Shown: positions 9,306 through 18,501, counted from the stretch's first letter. The stretch is DNA of 64,000 bases from Pseudarthrobacter oxydans (GCF_030812335.1 NZ_JAUSSN010000002.1:124001-188000); one strand, 5' to 3'. Numbers and translations are program-made. Notes: generated by a model not told the origin, from the sequence alone.

Positions 9306-9321
9306 CCGGGCGGCCGCCCGG
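9306..9321. repeat. 16-bp perfect palindrome just downstream of the SatD/membrane gene pair
   Basis: CCGGGCGGCCGCCCGG reads the same on both strands. It lies 6 nt past the stop of the membrane gene and 25 nt upstream of the YciI promoter box. It could act as a terminator stem for the pair, but no T-tract follows. Confidence 0.35.
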
Positions 9322-9327
9322 GCGGCG

Positions 9328-9822
9328 TCAGCCGAGGAAGAACACTTTGGCCAGGGCGGCGACGCCGGCCGCCCACAGCAGGGAGGTGAGGGTGCCAATG
9401 ATGAACCGCTCCGCGGCGACCGGCGTCTCCTTCAGCTCGGCGAAGCGGCCCAGTCCCTTGATCGCAATGACGTAGGCGATGGCGACCGGTTCGCCGGCGA
9501 GGACCGCGACGCAGACTGCCAGGCGCTCCAGCACGCCGATGATCGCGCCTCCGCGCAGGATCCTGACGCTGCTGACCGAAAGGGCCGCAGCGCCCGCCTC
9601 CGGGGCAGCCGCGCCTGGCGCGCCGGCGGCGGATGCGGTGCCGGTCGTGACAACGGGATCAACGGTGACGTCCGCCGCGGGGTCGTTTGCCGGGTCAGTG
9701 GCTCCGGCACCTGCGTCCTGCCGGTCATCGATGGTCCGGGCGAGCCGGAAGACCAGGGCCGTCACCGGCCATCCGACGAAACCGGCGGTGAGCAGGGTCA
9801 GGGTGATCCAGAGCGCGTCCAC
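9328..9822 (-). CDS. Small membrane protein, DUF3307-like C-terminal region; partner of the SatD-like gene
   Basis: A 164-residue protein with an N-terminal TM helix (about 3-25), a variable Ala/Pro/Asp linker (about 30-85) and a C-terminal half with two hydrophobic segments. The C-terminal half carries GVLERLAVCVAVLAGEP, AIAYVIAIKGLGRFAELK and AAERFIIGTLTSLLWA. That pattern resembles the membrane region of DUF3307 proteins, which often accompany SatD-family genes. The GTG at 9822 is chosen because GGAAGGAG stands 4 nt upstream; a longer frame to 9981 would be Arg/Pro-rich and hydrophilic. The gene overlaps the SatD-like gene by 25 nt, indicating translational coupling. Function unknown. Confidence 0.7.
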   Translation of the reverse strand: MDALWITLTLLTAGFVGWPVTALVFRLARTIDDRQDAGAGATDPANDPAADVTVDPVVTTGTASAAGAPGAAAPEAGAAALSVSSVRILRGGAIIGVLERLAVCVAVLAGEPVAIAYVIAIKGLGRFAELKETPVAAERFIIGTLTSLLWAAGVAALAKVFFLG

Positions 9823-10586
9823 CGGTCTCCTTCCGTGCTGTCCCGGGGGCGGGTATCCGGGTGCTGGTGCCCGCCCGTGTCCGGGGTTCGGTCCGCGGGC
9901 CGCCCGCGGGCGTCGTCGTTGGCGGCGATGACTCCGTGGGCGAAGGCCAGCAGCATTTCCGCCGCAGGCCTCGCAGCCCATTCTTCCTGCCAGCCGGAGC
10001 GCAGCAGCGCGCGGCTCACCGACTGTTCCGTGATTCCCAGTTCCTGGGCCGCGATTTTCTGGGTGCCGTGCGTGCCGGCATGGCCGTGCTGCACCGAGCG
10101 CAGCACGTCAACGACCTTCCACTGGGCGGCCGTCCGGTCCTGGACCAGCCGTCCGATCAGCCGCAGCACCGCCTCGGCGTTGGCACAGGCGCGCGCGCCG
10201 GCGGACCCGGCGGGCGAGGGAGCAGCCTCTCCCCTGCGCAGACCGCCGGAGACGACGGCGATGGGCACGTGCGCGGCGCCGGACTTGGCCTTCTCGACGG
10301 CCACGCGCGCCGCCACGAAGGCGGGCCCGGATCCTTCCCGCGGACTGGCCGGCAGCGGCTGGTCCACCGCCCCTACCCCGATTCCCACGTACCAGCGTCC
10401 GCTGCGCAGGGCATGGAGTGCGATGTCAACGACTTCGTCCGGGCGTTCCACGACTCCCTGGACTTCGTCGCCGACGGACCGCTCGAAGCGCCCGGCAGTG
10501 GAGAGCCCGGCCAGCTCCGCCAGGAGTTCCGGGACACGGTCGACGTCGGCGCTGCTGCCGCGCTGGTCGATGGTCATCACGTACAT
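9798..10586 (-). CDS. SatD-family protein with C-terminal helix-turn-helix-like region
   Basis: A 262-residue protein. The N-terminal half resembles SatD: MYVMTIDQRGSS, then ELLAELAGL, then RSVGDEVQGVVERPDEVVDIAL (about 40-62), then GRWYVGIGVGAVD. Its family name comes from the acid-tolerance operon of Streptococcus mutans; biochemical function is not established. The C-terminal part (about 180-225, IAAQELGITEQSVSRALLRSGW) looks like a helix-turn-helix, so DNA binding is plausible. An AT-rich region with 10-bp-spaced direct repeats stands about 55-95 nt upstream and may be its operator. The next gene overlaps by 25 nt and encodes a DUF3307-like membrane protein. Confidence 0.65.
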   Translation of the reverse strand: MYVMTIDQRGSSADVDRVPELLAELAGLSTAGRFERSVGDEVQGVVERPDEVVDIALHALRSGRWYVGIGVGAVDQPLPASPREGSGPAFVAARVAVEKAKSGAAHVPIAVVSGGLRRGEAAPSPAGSAGARACANAEAVLRLIGRLVQDRTAAQWKVVDVLRSVQHGHAGTHGTQKIAAQELGITEQSVSRALLRSGWQEEWAARPAAEMLLAFAHGVIAANDDARGRPADRTPDTGGHQHPDTRPRDSTEGDRWTRSGSP

Positions 10587-10631
10587 AGCCCCACCCTAAA
10601 GGGCTGATCCGGCAGAATCAATCACTTTCAA

Positions 10632-10676
10632 CTGATTACTAAAAATAAGCCAAAATAAGCTGATAATGATGAATCA
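10632..10676 (-). promoter_or_regulatory. AT-rich putative operator/promoter of the SatD-like gene
   Basis: Strikingly AT-rich against a very GC-rich background. AAAATAAGC occurs twice with 10-bp spacing (10642 and 10652), bracketed by CTGAT at 10632 and 10660 and ATCAG at 10672. The one-turn periodicity suggests protein binding on one face of the DNA. Read on the minus strand it lies upstream of the SatD-like start. Confidence 0.45.
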
Positions 10677-10774
10677 GCGATATCCGGTTTGCCGGCGACC
10701 CAGGCGGCCGGGGTCGTCGGGGCGGGTGTCCGGCCATCCGGCGGCAACTCCGGGGCTGGCGCGGGTACCGGCCG

Positions 10775-10790
10775 TCCGGGGGCACTTTGG
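10775..10790. repeat. Dispersed 16-bp element, copy 1 (TCCGGGGGCACTTTGG)
   Basis: Identical 16 bp recur as both arms of the inverted repeat at 30342-30417, and a 14/16 copy is at 13567. The preceding GGCCG is shared with the 13567 copy. Confidence 0.6.
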
Positions 10791-10822
10791 CACGAAAACT
10801 CAGGGCACAGCACGAAAACTCA
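10791..10822. repeat. Two direct repeats CACGAAAACTCA, 20-bp spacing
   Basis: CACGAAAACTCA begins at 10791 and 10811, immediately following the 16-bp element copy 1. Significance unknown. Confidence 0.5.
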
Positions 10823-10968
10823 AGGAACGGTAGTCCATCTCGACGCCGGACCGCGGCAAAGTGCCTCCGGACTGCAGAGCGATGCCGGGCGACGCCGGGT
10901 GGAACGGCGGTCACGCCCAGGGCGCTGAACCTCAGGGGGGCATTTCCGCAGGCCCGCAGGCGGCCGCG

Positions 10969-12300
10969 TCAGCCGAAGAGGTTGACCGGCTTGACGATGT
11001 CCGCGTAGATCAGCAGGGCGCCCATGCCCATCAGCAGCACCGCCACCACGTAGGTGACCGGGAGCAGCTTGGCGATATCGAACGCGCCGGGGTCCGGGCG
11101 GCCGAAGAGCTTGGCGATCCTGCGGCGGGCCCCTTCGTACAGCGCGCCGGCCACATGGCCGCCGTCGAGCGGCAGCAGCGGAATGAGGTTGAAGACGGCC
11201 AGCGCGAAGTTCAGTCCGGCCAGCAGCCCCACCAGGGTGGCCACCCGGGACTGCATCGGCACCTGCTCCATCGCGGCGACCTCCCCGGCCACGCGGCCCA
11301 CCCCGACCACGCTGATGGGCCCGTTGGGGTCGCGCGGTGCTTCGCTGAACGCTGCCTCCGCCACGCCGGCCACCCGGGCCGGCAGGTTCAGAACGACGCC
11401 GGCGATCTGCTTGATGTTCTCGCCCGCCATCGGCAGGACGGTCGACGCCGGCTGCGGCACGAGCGCTGTCTGCGCCCCGATGCCCAGGAAGCCGACGTCC
11501 TGGTAGAGGAGGGTGCCGTCGGCGCTCTTGGCCTGGCGGCCGTCGTCGCCCACCACGGGACGCGCGGAGAGGACCGGGGTGACGGTGGTGGTGACCGGGA
11601 CGCCGTCGCGCTCCACCGTGATGCTGACCTGCCGGTCCGCGGAGGCGCGGATCCAGCCGGTGAGTTCATCCCAGTTGGTCACGGCCTTGCCGTCGAAGGA
11701 GGTGATGACATCATTGGGCAGCAGGCCCGCGGCGGCGGCAGGCGTGAGCCGGCAGTCGGCGGAGTCCGGGTCCACGGTTTCGCCGGCCTTGACCTGGCAT
11801 TTGGAGACGTCGGCGATGGTGGTGGTCTGGGTGGCGATGCCGAAGCCCATCAGCAGCACGGCCGTCAGCCCGAGTCCGATGAGCATGTTCATGGCCGGCC
11901 CGCCGAGCATCACCACGATCTTCTTCCAGACCGGCAGCCTGTAGAACACCCGGTCCGCGTCGGCGGGGCCGACTTCCTCGTGCGCCAGCGAGCGGGCGTC
12001 CGAGGCGAGGGACTGGAACATCCCGGTGCTGGAGGTGCGCACGGTGCCGTCGTCCTTGTTCGGCGGGTACATGCCGATCATGGACACGAAGCCGCCCAGC
12101 GGGATGGCCTTGAACCCGTATTCGGTCTCGCCCTTCTTGCGGGACCAGAGCGTGGGCCCGAAGCCGATCATGTACTTGGTGACCCGGACCCTGAACAGCT
12201 TGGCCGGCAGCAGGTGGCCCACCTCGTGCAGGGCAATGGACACGGCGATGCCGATCGCCACGAAGACGACACCGAGGATAAAGAGGAGGACGGGACTCAT
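10969..12300 (-). CDS. rip1: Site-2 membrane zinc metalloprotease (RseP/Rip1 family, M50)
   Basis: A 443-residue intramembrane protease that cleaves membrane-bound anti-sigma factors after site-1 cleavage. TM1 contains the zinc motif HEVGH (H25, E26, H29). FGFGPTLW-like and GGFVSMIGMYPP segments follow. A PDZ domain spans about 165-290 (LPNDVITSFDGKAVTNWDEL), and the C-terminal LNLIPLLPLDGGHVAGALYE supplies the third zinc ligand. It starts 18 nt after the dxr stop, so the two are co-transcribed. The dxr-rip1-ispG order matches mycobacteria, except that three genes are inserted before ispG here. Confidence 0.95.
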   Translation of the reverse strand: MSPVLLFILGVVFVAIGIAVSIALHEVGHLLPAKLFRVRVTKYMIGFGPTLWSRKKGETEYGFKAIPLGGFVSMIGMYPPNKDDGTVRTSSTGMFQSLASDARSLAHEEVGPADADRVFYRLPVWKKIVVMLGGPAMNMLIGLGLTAVLLMGFGIATQTTTIADVSKCQVKAGETVDPDSADCRLTPAAAAGLLPNDVITSFDGKAVTNWDELTGWIRASADRQVSITVERDGVPVTTTVTPVLSARPVVGDDGRQAKSADGTLLYQDVGFLGIGAQTALVPQPASTVLPMAGENIKQIAGVVLNLPARVAGVAEAAFSEAPRDPNGPISVVGVGRVAGEVAAMEQVPMQSRVATLVGLLAGLNFALAVFNLIPLLPLDGGHVAGALYEGARRRIAKLFGRPDPGAFDIAKLLPVTYVVAVLLMGMGALLIYADIVKPVNLFG

Positions 12301-12318
12301 GCTTGGATCTGCTGCTTC

Positions 12319-13503
12319 CTAGACGCTTCTGACGGCTAAACGTTCGTGTGTGCGGGCGCGTGCCCATCTTTCAGCATCCAGCACGGACTCCACCGTCAGC
12401 CCGGAGGACCCTGTGTGTTCGCTGAGCACTGCTTCGATGGTATCGACGATGTCGGTGAACCGGATCCGGCCGGCGTGGAAGGCCGTCACGGCTTCCTCGT
12501 TCGCGGCGTTGAAGACGGCCGGGTAGGTGCTCCCCTGCCGGGCGGCATGCTTTGCCAGTCCGACGGCGGGGAACGCCCCGGTGTCCAGCGGCTCGAAGGT
12601 CCAGCTGGTGGCCTGGGTCCAGTCGCACGGCCGGGCCGAGCCGGGGACGCGGTCCGGCCAGCCCAGGCCCAGGGCGATCGGCAGGCGCATGTCCGGCGGC
12701 GAGGCCTGGGCGATCGTGGAACCGTCGATGAACTGGACCATCGAGTGGACCACGGACTGCGGGTGGACGACGACGTCGATCTTCTCCAGCGGGATGTCGA
12801 AGAGCAGGTGCGCCTCGATGACTTCCAGGCCCTTGTTGACCAGGCTGGCGGAGTTGGTGGTGACCATCAGGCCCATGTCCCAGGTGGGGTGGGCGAGGGC
12901 GTCCTGCGGGGACACCCCGTGCAGCTCATCCCGGGTCATGCCGCGGAACGGGCCCCCGGAGGCTGTGAGGATCAGCCGGTCCACCTCGGCCGCGGTGCCC
13001 GAGCGCAGGCACTGGGCGATGGCGGAGTGTTCGGAATCCACCGGGACGATCTGGCCCTCGCGGGCCGCGGCCTTGACCAGGGCGCCGCCGACAATCAGGG
13101 ATTCCTTGTTGGCCAGGGCCAGGGTCGCGCCGGATTTGAGCGCGGCCAGGGTGGGCGCCAGGCCGATGGAGCCGGTGATGCCGTTGAGCACCACGTCGGC
13201 CTCGATCTCCGCGATCCGGGTGGACGCGTCAGGGCCGGTGATGATCTCGGGACGGTAGCCGGTCACGCCGGCCGCGCCGGCGGCGTCGTCGATCAGCGTC
13301 TGGAGGGCGCCGGCGTCGCCGGATGCCACGCCGATGGCCCGGGCCCGGGTGTGGACGGCCTGCTTGGCGAGGAGCTCAGGGTTGCCGCCGCCCGCGCTGA
13401 GCGCCACGACCTCGAAAAGGTGCGGGGCGCCGTCGACGACGTCAATCGCCTGCGTGCCGATGGAACCGGTGGACCCGAGGAGGACGATCTTGCGCGGCTG
13501 CAT
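12319..13503 (-). CDS. dxr: 1-deoxy-D-xylulose-5-phosphate reductoisomerase
   Basis: A 394-residue NADPH-dependent enzyme of the MEP pathway that makes 2-C-methyl-D-erythritol 4-phosphate. The N-terminal Rossmann motif [16 protein letters not shown] begins at residue 8. [25 protein letters not shown] and TASGGPFRG are metal- and substrate-binding motifs of the family. The ATG at 13503 is preferred: GATACT stands 6 nt before it, which suits a leaderless start, and the Rossmann strand follows at once. An in-frame GTG at 13521 would add 6 residues. It leads the dxr-rip1 pair. Confidence 0.96.
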   Translation of the reverse strand: MQPRKIVLLGSTGSIGTQAIDVVDGAPHLFEVVALSAGGGNPELLAKQAVHTRARAIGVASGDAGALQTLIDDAAGAAGVTGYRPEIITGPDASTRIAEIEADVVLNGITGSIGLAPTLAALKSGATLALANKESLIVGGALVKAAAREGQIVPVDSEHSAIAQCLRSGTAAEVDRLILTASGGPFRGMTRDELHGVSPQDALAHPTWDMGLMVTTNSASLVNKGLEVIEAHLLFDIPLEKIDVVVHPQSVVHSMVQFIDGSTIAQASPPDMRLPIALGLGWPDRVPGSARPCDWTQATSWTFEPLDTGAFPAVGLAKHAARQGSTYPAVFNAANEEAVTAFHAGRIRFTDIVDTIEAVLSEHTGSSGLTVESVLDAERWARARTHERLAVRSV

Positions 13504-13509
13504 GGTTCC

Positions 13510-13515
13510 AGTATC
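13510..13515 (-). promoter_or_regulatory. -10 box (GATACT on minus strand) for dxr
   Basis: GATACT differs from a TATACT-like box by one base and is followed by 6 nt and the dxr ATG at 13503. Confidence 0.35.
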
Positions 13516-13566
13516 CCGCACCGCGTTCGGTGCTCGGGTTGCCGTGGGCGCGGCCCAGCCCGGCCG

Positions 13567-13582
13567 TCCGGGGGCACATTGC
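13567..13582. repeat. Dispersed 16-bp element, copy 2 (14/16 match)
   Basis: TCCGGGGGCACATTGC, preceded by GGCCG as in copy 1 at 10775. It lies between the divergent dxr and lipase-maturation-factor genes. Confidence 0.5.
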
Positions 13583-13698
13583 GCCGGGACGCGCCGTCGG
13601 ATGGCCGGAAACCCCTCGTTGGCGCCTCAAAGCCGCCCCGGACGGAGGCCGGACCGGTGACGGATGTTGCCCCACATTGACGCCGCGAGGCGCAGGCG

Positions 13699-13704
13699 TA
13701 ACGT
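13699..13704 (+). promoter_or_regulatory. -10 box (TAACGT) for the lipase-maturation-factor gene
   Basis: TAACGT is followed by 7 nt and a GTG at 13712. The spacing supports this GTG over the upstream ATG at 13664. Confidence 0.45.
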
Positions 13705-13711
13705 GGGGATC

Positions 13712-15229
13712 GTGGAGTGGACGGCCTGGTTTGACGCGCCGGAGTACGAGTTCGCCCGGCAGGTGCTGCAGCGCGGCATCGCCGCCATCTACTTCGTGGC
13801 CTTCCTGTCCTCGCTCAACCAGTTTCCGGCCCTCCTCGGCGAGCGCGGGCTGTTGCCGGTGCCGGAGTTCCTGGCACGCACCAGCCGCCTGCGTCGGCCC
13901 ACCCTGTTCAGCTGGCGCTACTCGGACCGGCTGCTGCGGGCCGTCTGCTGGGGCGGCCTGGCGATTGCCGCCACGATCGTGCTGGGCCTGCCGCAGCTGG
14001 GCCCGCCGTGGGTTCCCATGCTGGCGTTCCTGGCGCTGTGGCTGCTGTACATGTCGATCGTCAACGTGGGGCAAACGTTCTATGGCTTCGGCTGGGAAAT
14101 GCTGTTGCTCGAGGCCGGGTTCATTGTGGCCTTCCTTGGCTCCAACCAGACTCCCCCGCCGCGGACCATCCTGATCCTGCTGGCCTGGCTGGTGTTCCGC
14201 CTTGAGTTTGGTGCGGGCATGATCAAGATCCGCGGCGGCCAGGAGTGGCGTGACCTGACAGCCCTGTACTACCACCACGAGACCCAGCCGATGCCGGGGC
14301 CGCTCAGCCGGCAGGCGCACCTGCTGCCCAAGGCGTGGCACCGGGTGGAGGTCCTGGGCAACCATTTCGCCCAGCTGGTGGTGCCGTTCTTCCTCTTTGC
14401 CCCGCAGCCGCTGGCCAGCGTGGCCGCCGGAATCATCATCTTCACGCAATTCTGGCTGGTGGCGAGCGGGAACTTCGCCTGGCTCAACTGGATGGCAATC
14501 CTGCTCGCCTTCGCCGCCGTCAGCGACCCGGTGGCGCATGCCCTGGTCCCGGCGATCCCGCTCGACTGGCACCCTGCGACAGGCACAGCTGCGGAAACCG
14601 CCGCTGGAGGCGCTGCCGGCGTCTCCGGCGCGGCGACAAGCGCGGCCGGCAGCCAGGCGCCGGTCGCGTGGCTCGTGGTGGTCCTGGTCGCCACCGTGCT
14701 GCTCGTGGTGCTCAGCTACCGCCCGGTCGAGAACCTGTTCTCCCACTACCAGCTGATGAACGCCGCCTTCAACCGCTGGCAGCTGGGGAACACCTATGGC
14801 GCCTTCGGCACGGTCACGAAGCAGCGGATCGAAATCGCCGTTGAAGGGACGCTCGCCGCGGAGCCCGACGACACTGCGGACTGGCGGGAGTACGGCTTCC
14901 GCGGAAAGCCCGGAGACGTCCGCCGGATCCCGCGCCAGTGGGCGCCCTACCACCTGCGCCTCGACTGGCTGATGTGGTTCCTGCCGCTGCGCACCGTGCA
15001 CGAGCAGTGGTTCTACGCCTTCCTGGCCAAGCTCCTGGAGGCCGACCGCCCCACCCTGCGCCTGTTGCGGCATGATCCGTTCGACGGCGGCCGGCCCCGC
15101 TGGGTGCGGGCGCGCAGCTACCTGTACCGCTTCGCCACCCGGAAGGAATTCCGCGCCACGGGCCAGCGCTGGATCCGGATCCCGCTGGGCGAGTCCATTC
15201 CGCCGCTGTCCCTGCCCCCGGAAGGGTGA
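13712..15229 (+). CDS. Lipase maturation factor (LMF1-like) family membrane protein
   Basis: A 505-residue polytopic membrane protein. Hydrophobic segments lie in the first 165 residues, around residues 210-260 and near 320. The family signature region includes EFGAGMIKIRGGQEWRDLTALYYHHETQPMP (residues ~167-197). A soluble C-terminal half with WRLGNTYGAFGTVTKQR-like and YHLRLDWLMWFLPL motifs matches bacterial members. In vertebrates LMF1 helps fold secreted lipases in the ER; the bacterial role is unknown. The GTG at 13712 is chosen from its promoter spacing; the ATG at 13664 in the same frame adds 16 residues. It converges on tctA across a strong hairpin. Confidence 0.82.
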   Translation: MEWTAWFDAPEYEFARQVLQRGIAAIYFVAFLSSLNQFPALLGERGLLPVPEFLARTSRLRRPTLFSWRYSDRLLRAVCWGGLAIAATIVLGLPQLGPPWVPMLAFLALWLLYMSIVNVGQTFYGFGWEMLLLEAGFIVAFLGSNQTPPPRTILILLAWLVFRLEFGAGMIKIRGGQEWRDLTALYYHHETQPMPGPLSRQAHLLPKAWHRVEVLGNHFAQLVVPFFLFAPQPLASVAAGIIIFTQFWLVASGNFAWLNWMAILLAFAAVSDPVAHALVPAIPLDWHPATGTAAETAAGGAAGVSGAATSAAGSQAPVAWLVVVLVATVLLVVLSYRPVENLFSHYQLMNAAFNRWQLGNTYGAFGTVTKQRIEIAVEGTLAAEPDDTADWREYGFRGKPGDVRRIPRQWAPYHLRLDWLMWFLPLRTVHEQWFYAFLAKLLEADRPTLRLLRHDPFDGGRPRWVRARSYLYRFATRKEFRATGQRWIRIPLGESIPPLSLPPEG

Positions 15230-15277
15230 GAACCGGACGACTGAGAGCAGGACGGATTTGAGCCGTTGGACGCGGAC

Positions 15278-15305
15278 GGCCGGAATGGTAGTCACCATTC
15301 CGGCC
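15278..15305. terminator. Bidirectional terminator-like hairpin between the LMF gene and tctA
   Basis: Perfect 12-bp arms GGCCGGAATGGT (15278-15289) and ACCATTCCGGCC (15294-15305) with a 4-nt AGTC loop lie between convergent genes. There is no T-tract. Confidence 0.6.
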
Positions 15306-15334
15306 ATCCGGATCGAATCAGTGGAGCACCCTGC

Positions 15335-16867
15335 CTACACGGACAGCTCGTCCTTCACCGGCGCGGCCTCCAACGCGGCCTGACGGCGGCGAAGCCACCA
15401 AGAGCCCACGAAGATCAGGGCCATGGAGACGTACACGACCACCGCGAACGGCGAGGAGAACAGCGCCGTGGGGTCGTTCTGGGAGAGCTGCAGCGAGCGC
15501 CGCAACTGCACCTCGAACATCGGCCCGAGGATCATCGCGACCACCAGGGGCGCCACGGGGTAGCCGTAGCGGCGCATGAAGTAGCCCAGGATGCCCACCA
15601 CCAGCAGGATCCCGACGTCGGCCGCGGCGAAGTTCACCGAGAAGGCGCCCAGTGCCGCGAAGACCAGGATGCCCGCGTAGAGGTAGGGCCGCGGAATCTG
15701 CAGGATCTTCACCCAGAGGCCGACCAGCGGCAGGTTCAGCACCAGCAACATCAGGTTCCCCACGTACAGGGAGGCGATCAGGGTCCACACCAGCGCGCCC
15801 TGGTTCTCGAAGAGCAGGGGCCCGGGCTGGATCTGGTAGCGCTGGAACGCGGTGAGCATCATGGCAGCGGTCGCCGTCGTCGGAATTCCGAGCGTCAGCA
15901 GCGGGACCAGGACGCCGGCGGCAGCGGCGTTGTTCGCCGCTTCCGGACCGGCCACGCCCTCGATGGCGCCCTTGCCGAACTGTGCTTTGTTCTGGCCCTT
16001 GGCCAGTTTCCGCTCCGCGGCGTAGGACAGGAAGGTGGACACGTCCGCGCCACCCGCCGGGACCGTGCCGATGGGGAAGCCGATGAAGGTGCCCCGCAGC
16101 CACGGCTTCCAGGACCGCTTCCAGTCCTCCTTGGACAGCCAGGCGTTCTTGCCCTTGCTGACCGGGATAACCTCGACCGGCCCGTGCCGCAGCTTCGAGG
16201 CCACATACAGGGCCTCCCCAAGGGCGAAGAGGCCCACGGCCACCAGGACCATGTCGACGCCGTCGACCAGGGTGGGGTTGTCGAAGGTGAAGCGCTGTTG
16301 TGCGGTGCTGTCGTCGATGCCGATCATCCCGATGAACAGCCCCAGGCCCAGTGACGCGAGGCCGCGCAGCACCGAGGCGCCCAGCAGGGCACCGACGGTG
16401 AGGAACGCGACGATCATGAGTGCCACGTAGTCCACGGGCCCCAGGCCGACGGCGAGTTCCGCAACGACCGGCGCCAGGAAGGTCAGCAGCACCGTGGCGA
16501 TGGTGCCGGCGACGAACGAGCCGATCGCCGCCGTCGCCAGGGCCGCCGCGCCGCGGCCGGCCTTGGCCATTTTGTTGCCCTCCAGCGCCGTGACGATCGA
16601 GGATGACTCGCCCGGCGTGTTGAGCAGGATGGAGGTGGTCGAGCCGCCGTACATGCCGCCGTAATAGATGCCGGCGAACACGATCAGGGCGGCCGCGGGA
16701 TCCAGCGCGTAGGTGATGGGCATCAGCAGCGCCACCGTCATCGCCGGACCGATGCCGGGAAGCACGCCGACGGCGGTGCCGACGAAGACGCCGCCCAGGG
16801 CGTACAGCAGGTAGACCGGCTGCAGCGCCGTCGAGAAGCCCTCGAGGAGCATCATGAAGCTATCCAT
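15335..16867 (-). CDS. tctA: Tripartite tricarboxylate transporter, large permease subunit TctA
   Basis: A 510-residue membrane protein with about 11-12 hydrophobic segments. It is the large permease of the TTT uptake system for citrate-like or other carboxylates. The family motifs [21 protein letters not shown] near the N-terminus and [26 protein letters not shown] [27 protein letters not shown] in the middle are present. The ATG at 16867 overlaps the tctB stop by 8 nt (ATGGATAG). Upstream in-frame residues would be Arg/Cys/Ser-rich out-of-frame tctB sequence, so they are excluded. It ends the tctCBA operon. Confidence 0.93.
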   Translation of the reverse strand: MDSFMMLLEGFSTALQPVYLLYALGGVFVGTAVGVLPGIGPAMTVALLMPITYALDPAAALIVFAGIYYGGMYGGSTTSILLNTPGESSSIVTALEGNKMAKAGRGAAALATAAIGSFVAGTIATVLLTFLAPVVAELAVGLGPVDYVALMIVAFLTVGALLGASVLRGLASLGLGLFIGMIGIDDSTAQQRFTFDNPTLVDGVDMVLVAVGLFALGEALYVASKLRHGPVEVIPVSKGKNAWLSKEDWKRSWKPWLRGTFIGFPIGTVPAGGADVSTFLSYAAERKLAKGQNKAQFGKGAIEGVAGPEAANNAAAAGVLVPLLTLGIPTTATAAMMLTAFQRYQIQPGPLLFENQGALVWTLIASLYVGNLMLLVLNLPLVGLWVKILQIPRPYLYAGILVFAALGAFSVNFAAADVGILLVVGILGYFMRRYGYPVAPLVVAMILGPMFEVQLRRSLQLSQNDPTALFSSPFAVVVYVSMALIFVGSWWLRRRQAALEAAPVKDELSV

Positions 16868-17381
16868 TGAAGAACGGCACCCCCTCAAGCAGCGGGCCCG
16901 GCGGCAGGGAGACGCCCAGCAGCCCGCCGAAGACGTACTGCAGCACGAGCGCCAGCACCACGGAAATGATGACCGCCTTCCAGAGCGGCTTGGCCTCAAG
17001 GGTCCAGGCCGCACCGCTGAACAGCACGGCGGCGGCAACGGGCCAGCCGGCCGGTTCGATCAGGAAGATGTGGAGCACCACGAAGCCCGCGAGTTTCGCG
17101 AGGGCCAGCCAGTCGGTCTTGGCGTTAACGTCGAGGTCTTCGCTTTCCTCGGCCTGGCCCACCTTGCCGCGGAACACCTGGGCGACGATGCCGCTGCCAA
17201 CGAGCACCAGCATGGTGCACACGATGTAGGGGAAGGCCCGCGGGCCGATGCCGGTCTCCGACGGCGGGATCGGAATGGACCCCGCCGTCAGGAGGCCCGC
17301 TGCGCCCACGCTCACGAACACCAGGGCGAAGAGGATCTCCCCCGTGGGCCGTTTGGCGGGCGTGCTGACTTGGGTGGACAT
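16860..17381 (-). CDS. tctB: Tripartite tricarboxylate transporter, small permease subunit TctB
   Basis: A 173-residue membrane protein with four hydrophobic segments and the TctB arrangement: [21 protein letters not shown] at the N-terminus, [19 protein letters not shown], and two closing helices ending [16 protein letters not shown]. It partners TctA in the inner-membrane translocation complex fed by TctC. It starts 2 nt after the tctC stop and overlaps tctA by 8 nt, so the three are tightly coupled. Confidence 0.9.
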   Translation of the reverse strand: MSTQVSTPAKRPTGEILFALVFVSVGAAGLLTAGSIPIPPSETGIGPRAFPYIVCTMLVLVGSGIVAQVFRGKVGQAEESEDLDVNAKTDWLALAKLAGFVVLHIFLIEPAGWPVAAAVLFSGAAWTLEAKPLWKAVIISVVLALVLQYVFGGLLGVSLPPGPLLEGVPFFNG

Positions 17382-17383
17382 TG

Positions 17384-18400
17384 TTACTTGACCAGGCCGA
17401 TCTCAGTCAGCGTGGTCTTGACCTTGGTGATGTCCTCGGTCAGGAAGGTCTTGAACTCGTCGCCGGCAAGGAAGGCGTCGTCCCAGTTGTTCTTGGCCAG
17501 GGTGGCCTTCCAGGCCTCGGTGGCGTGCAGTTTGGTGACGACCTCGGTCAGCTTCGCCTTCTGCGCCTCGTCGATGGAACCCGGTGCCACAACGCCGCGC
17601 CAGTTGGTCAGGACGACGTCGATGCCCTGGTCCTTCAGCGGCTTGACGCCGGGCAGGGCCGGTGCCTCGGAGGTGCCGGAGACGGCGAGCGCCCGGACCT
17701 TGCCGGCCTTGACCTGCTCGGCGTACTCGCCCACGCCGGAGATGCCGGCCTGGACCTTGTTCCCGAGCAGGGCGGCGATCGATTCGCCGCCTCCGGAGTA
17801 GCCGATGTAGTTCAGCTTGTCGGATTCGACACCCTGGGACTTCAGGATCTGGCCGGCCAGGATGTGGTCCGCGCCGCCGGCCGAGCCGCCGGTGATCGCC
17901 ACGCCCTTGCCGTTGGCCTTGATGTCATCCACGAGGTCCTGGACGGACTGGTACTTGGACGACGCCGGGACGACCAGGACCAGCGGCTCTTCGGTCAGGC
18001 GAGCGATGGGGGTGGTGTCCTCCAGCCGGGTCTTGGCGGCGTTGGTCTCCACAGCCCCCACCATGACGTAGCCCATCACCATGAGCGTGTTGACGTCCTT
18101 TTCGGTGGCGAGCTTGGCCAGGCCGTTGGTGCCGCCGCCGCCGCCGATGTTGCTGACCTGCGCGGAGGTGACAAGTTTGTTGGACTGCAGATCCTGCTGC
18201 ATGGCCCGGCCCGTCTGGTCCCAGCCGCCGCCCGGGTTCGCCGGAACGATGATGCTCAGCTTCTTGATCGGCTCCGCGGCGGAGCTCTGGCCAGCTGTTG
18301 TGCCGGTGGCACCGCCGGCACAGGCCGACATGGCAAGGACGACGCCGGCCGCCCCTGCAGCGAGCGCAGCACGGCGGGTGAAGTTGGAGTGGGAAGTCAT
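17384..18400 (-). CDS. tctC: Tripartite tricarboxylate transporter substrate-binding lipoprotein TctC
   Basis: A 338-residue extracytoplasmic solute receptor. The signal peptide holds a twin-arginine-like FTRRAAL and a hydrophobic core, ending in the lipobox LAMSAC with the lipidated Cys at 27. The mature part starts with ISIIVPANPGGGWDQTGR-like KLSIIVPANPGGGWDQT, the conserved TctC phosphate-loop-like segment. SNIGGGGGTNGL and ITGGSAGGADHI are carboxylate-binding loops of the family. The ATG at 18400 has AGGAG 7 nt upstream. It leads tctCBA and is divergent from a CitA/CitB-type two-component system. Citrate, tricarballylate or another carboxylate is likely; the exact ligand is not readable. 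Confidence 0.92.
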   Translation of the reverse strand: MTSHSNFTRRAALAAGAAGVVLAMSACAGGATGTTAGQSSAAEPIKKLSIIVPANPGGGWDQTGRAMQQDLQSNKLVTSAQVSNIGGGGGTNGLAKLATEKDVNTLMVMGYVMVGAVETNAAKTRLEDTTPIARLTEEPLVLVVPASSKYQSVQDLVDDIKANGKGVAITGGSAGGADHILAGQILKSQGVESDKLNYIGYSGGGESIAALLGNKVQAGISGVGEYAEQVKAGKVRALAVSGTSEAPALPGVKPLKDQGIDVVLTNWRGVVAPGSIDEAQKAKLTEVVTKLHATEAWKATLAKNNWDDAFLAGDEFKTFLTEDITKVKTTLTEIGLVK

Positions 18401-18419
18401 TGTTTCTCCTGTATGAATG

Positions 18420-18431
18420 TGACGCACGTCA
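18420..18431. promoter_or_regulatory. Palindrome TGACG-CA-CGTCA upstream of tctC
   Basis: A 5-bp inverted repeat with a 2-bp centre lies 20 nt upstream of the tctC ATG, where an activator or repressor could act. It is a candidate operator for the adjacent CitB-type regulator. Confidence 0.35.
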
Positions 18432-18501
18432 TCGGAATCACTTCCCAGAGACTAGGAGCCACACGGCCGGGGGGCCAGAATTTGGCCGTAGAGGTAGTAG
18501 T

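Larger units (their letters stand above)
10587..10968. other. 382-bp intergenic spacer between the SatD-like gene and rip1
   Basis: It holds an AT-rich putative operator (10632-10676), one copy of the dispersed 16-bp TCCGGGGGCACTTTGG element (10775-10790), and two 20-bp-spaced direct repeats of CACGAAAACTCA (10791-10802 and 10811-10822). No credible gene is seen; short open frames here have no coding bias. Confidence 0.5.
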
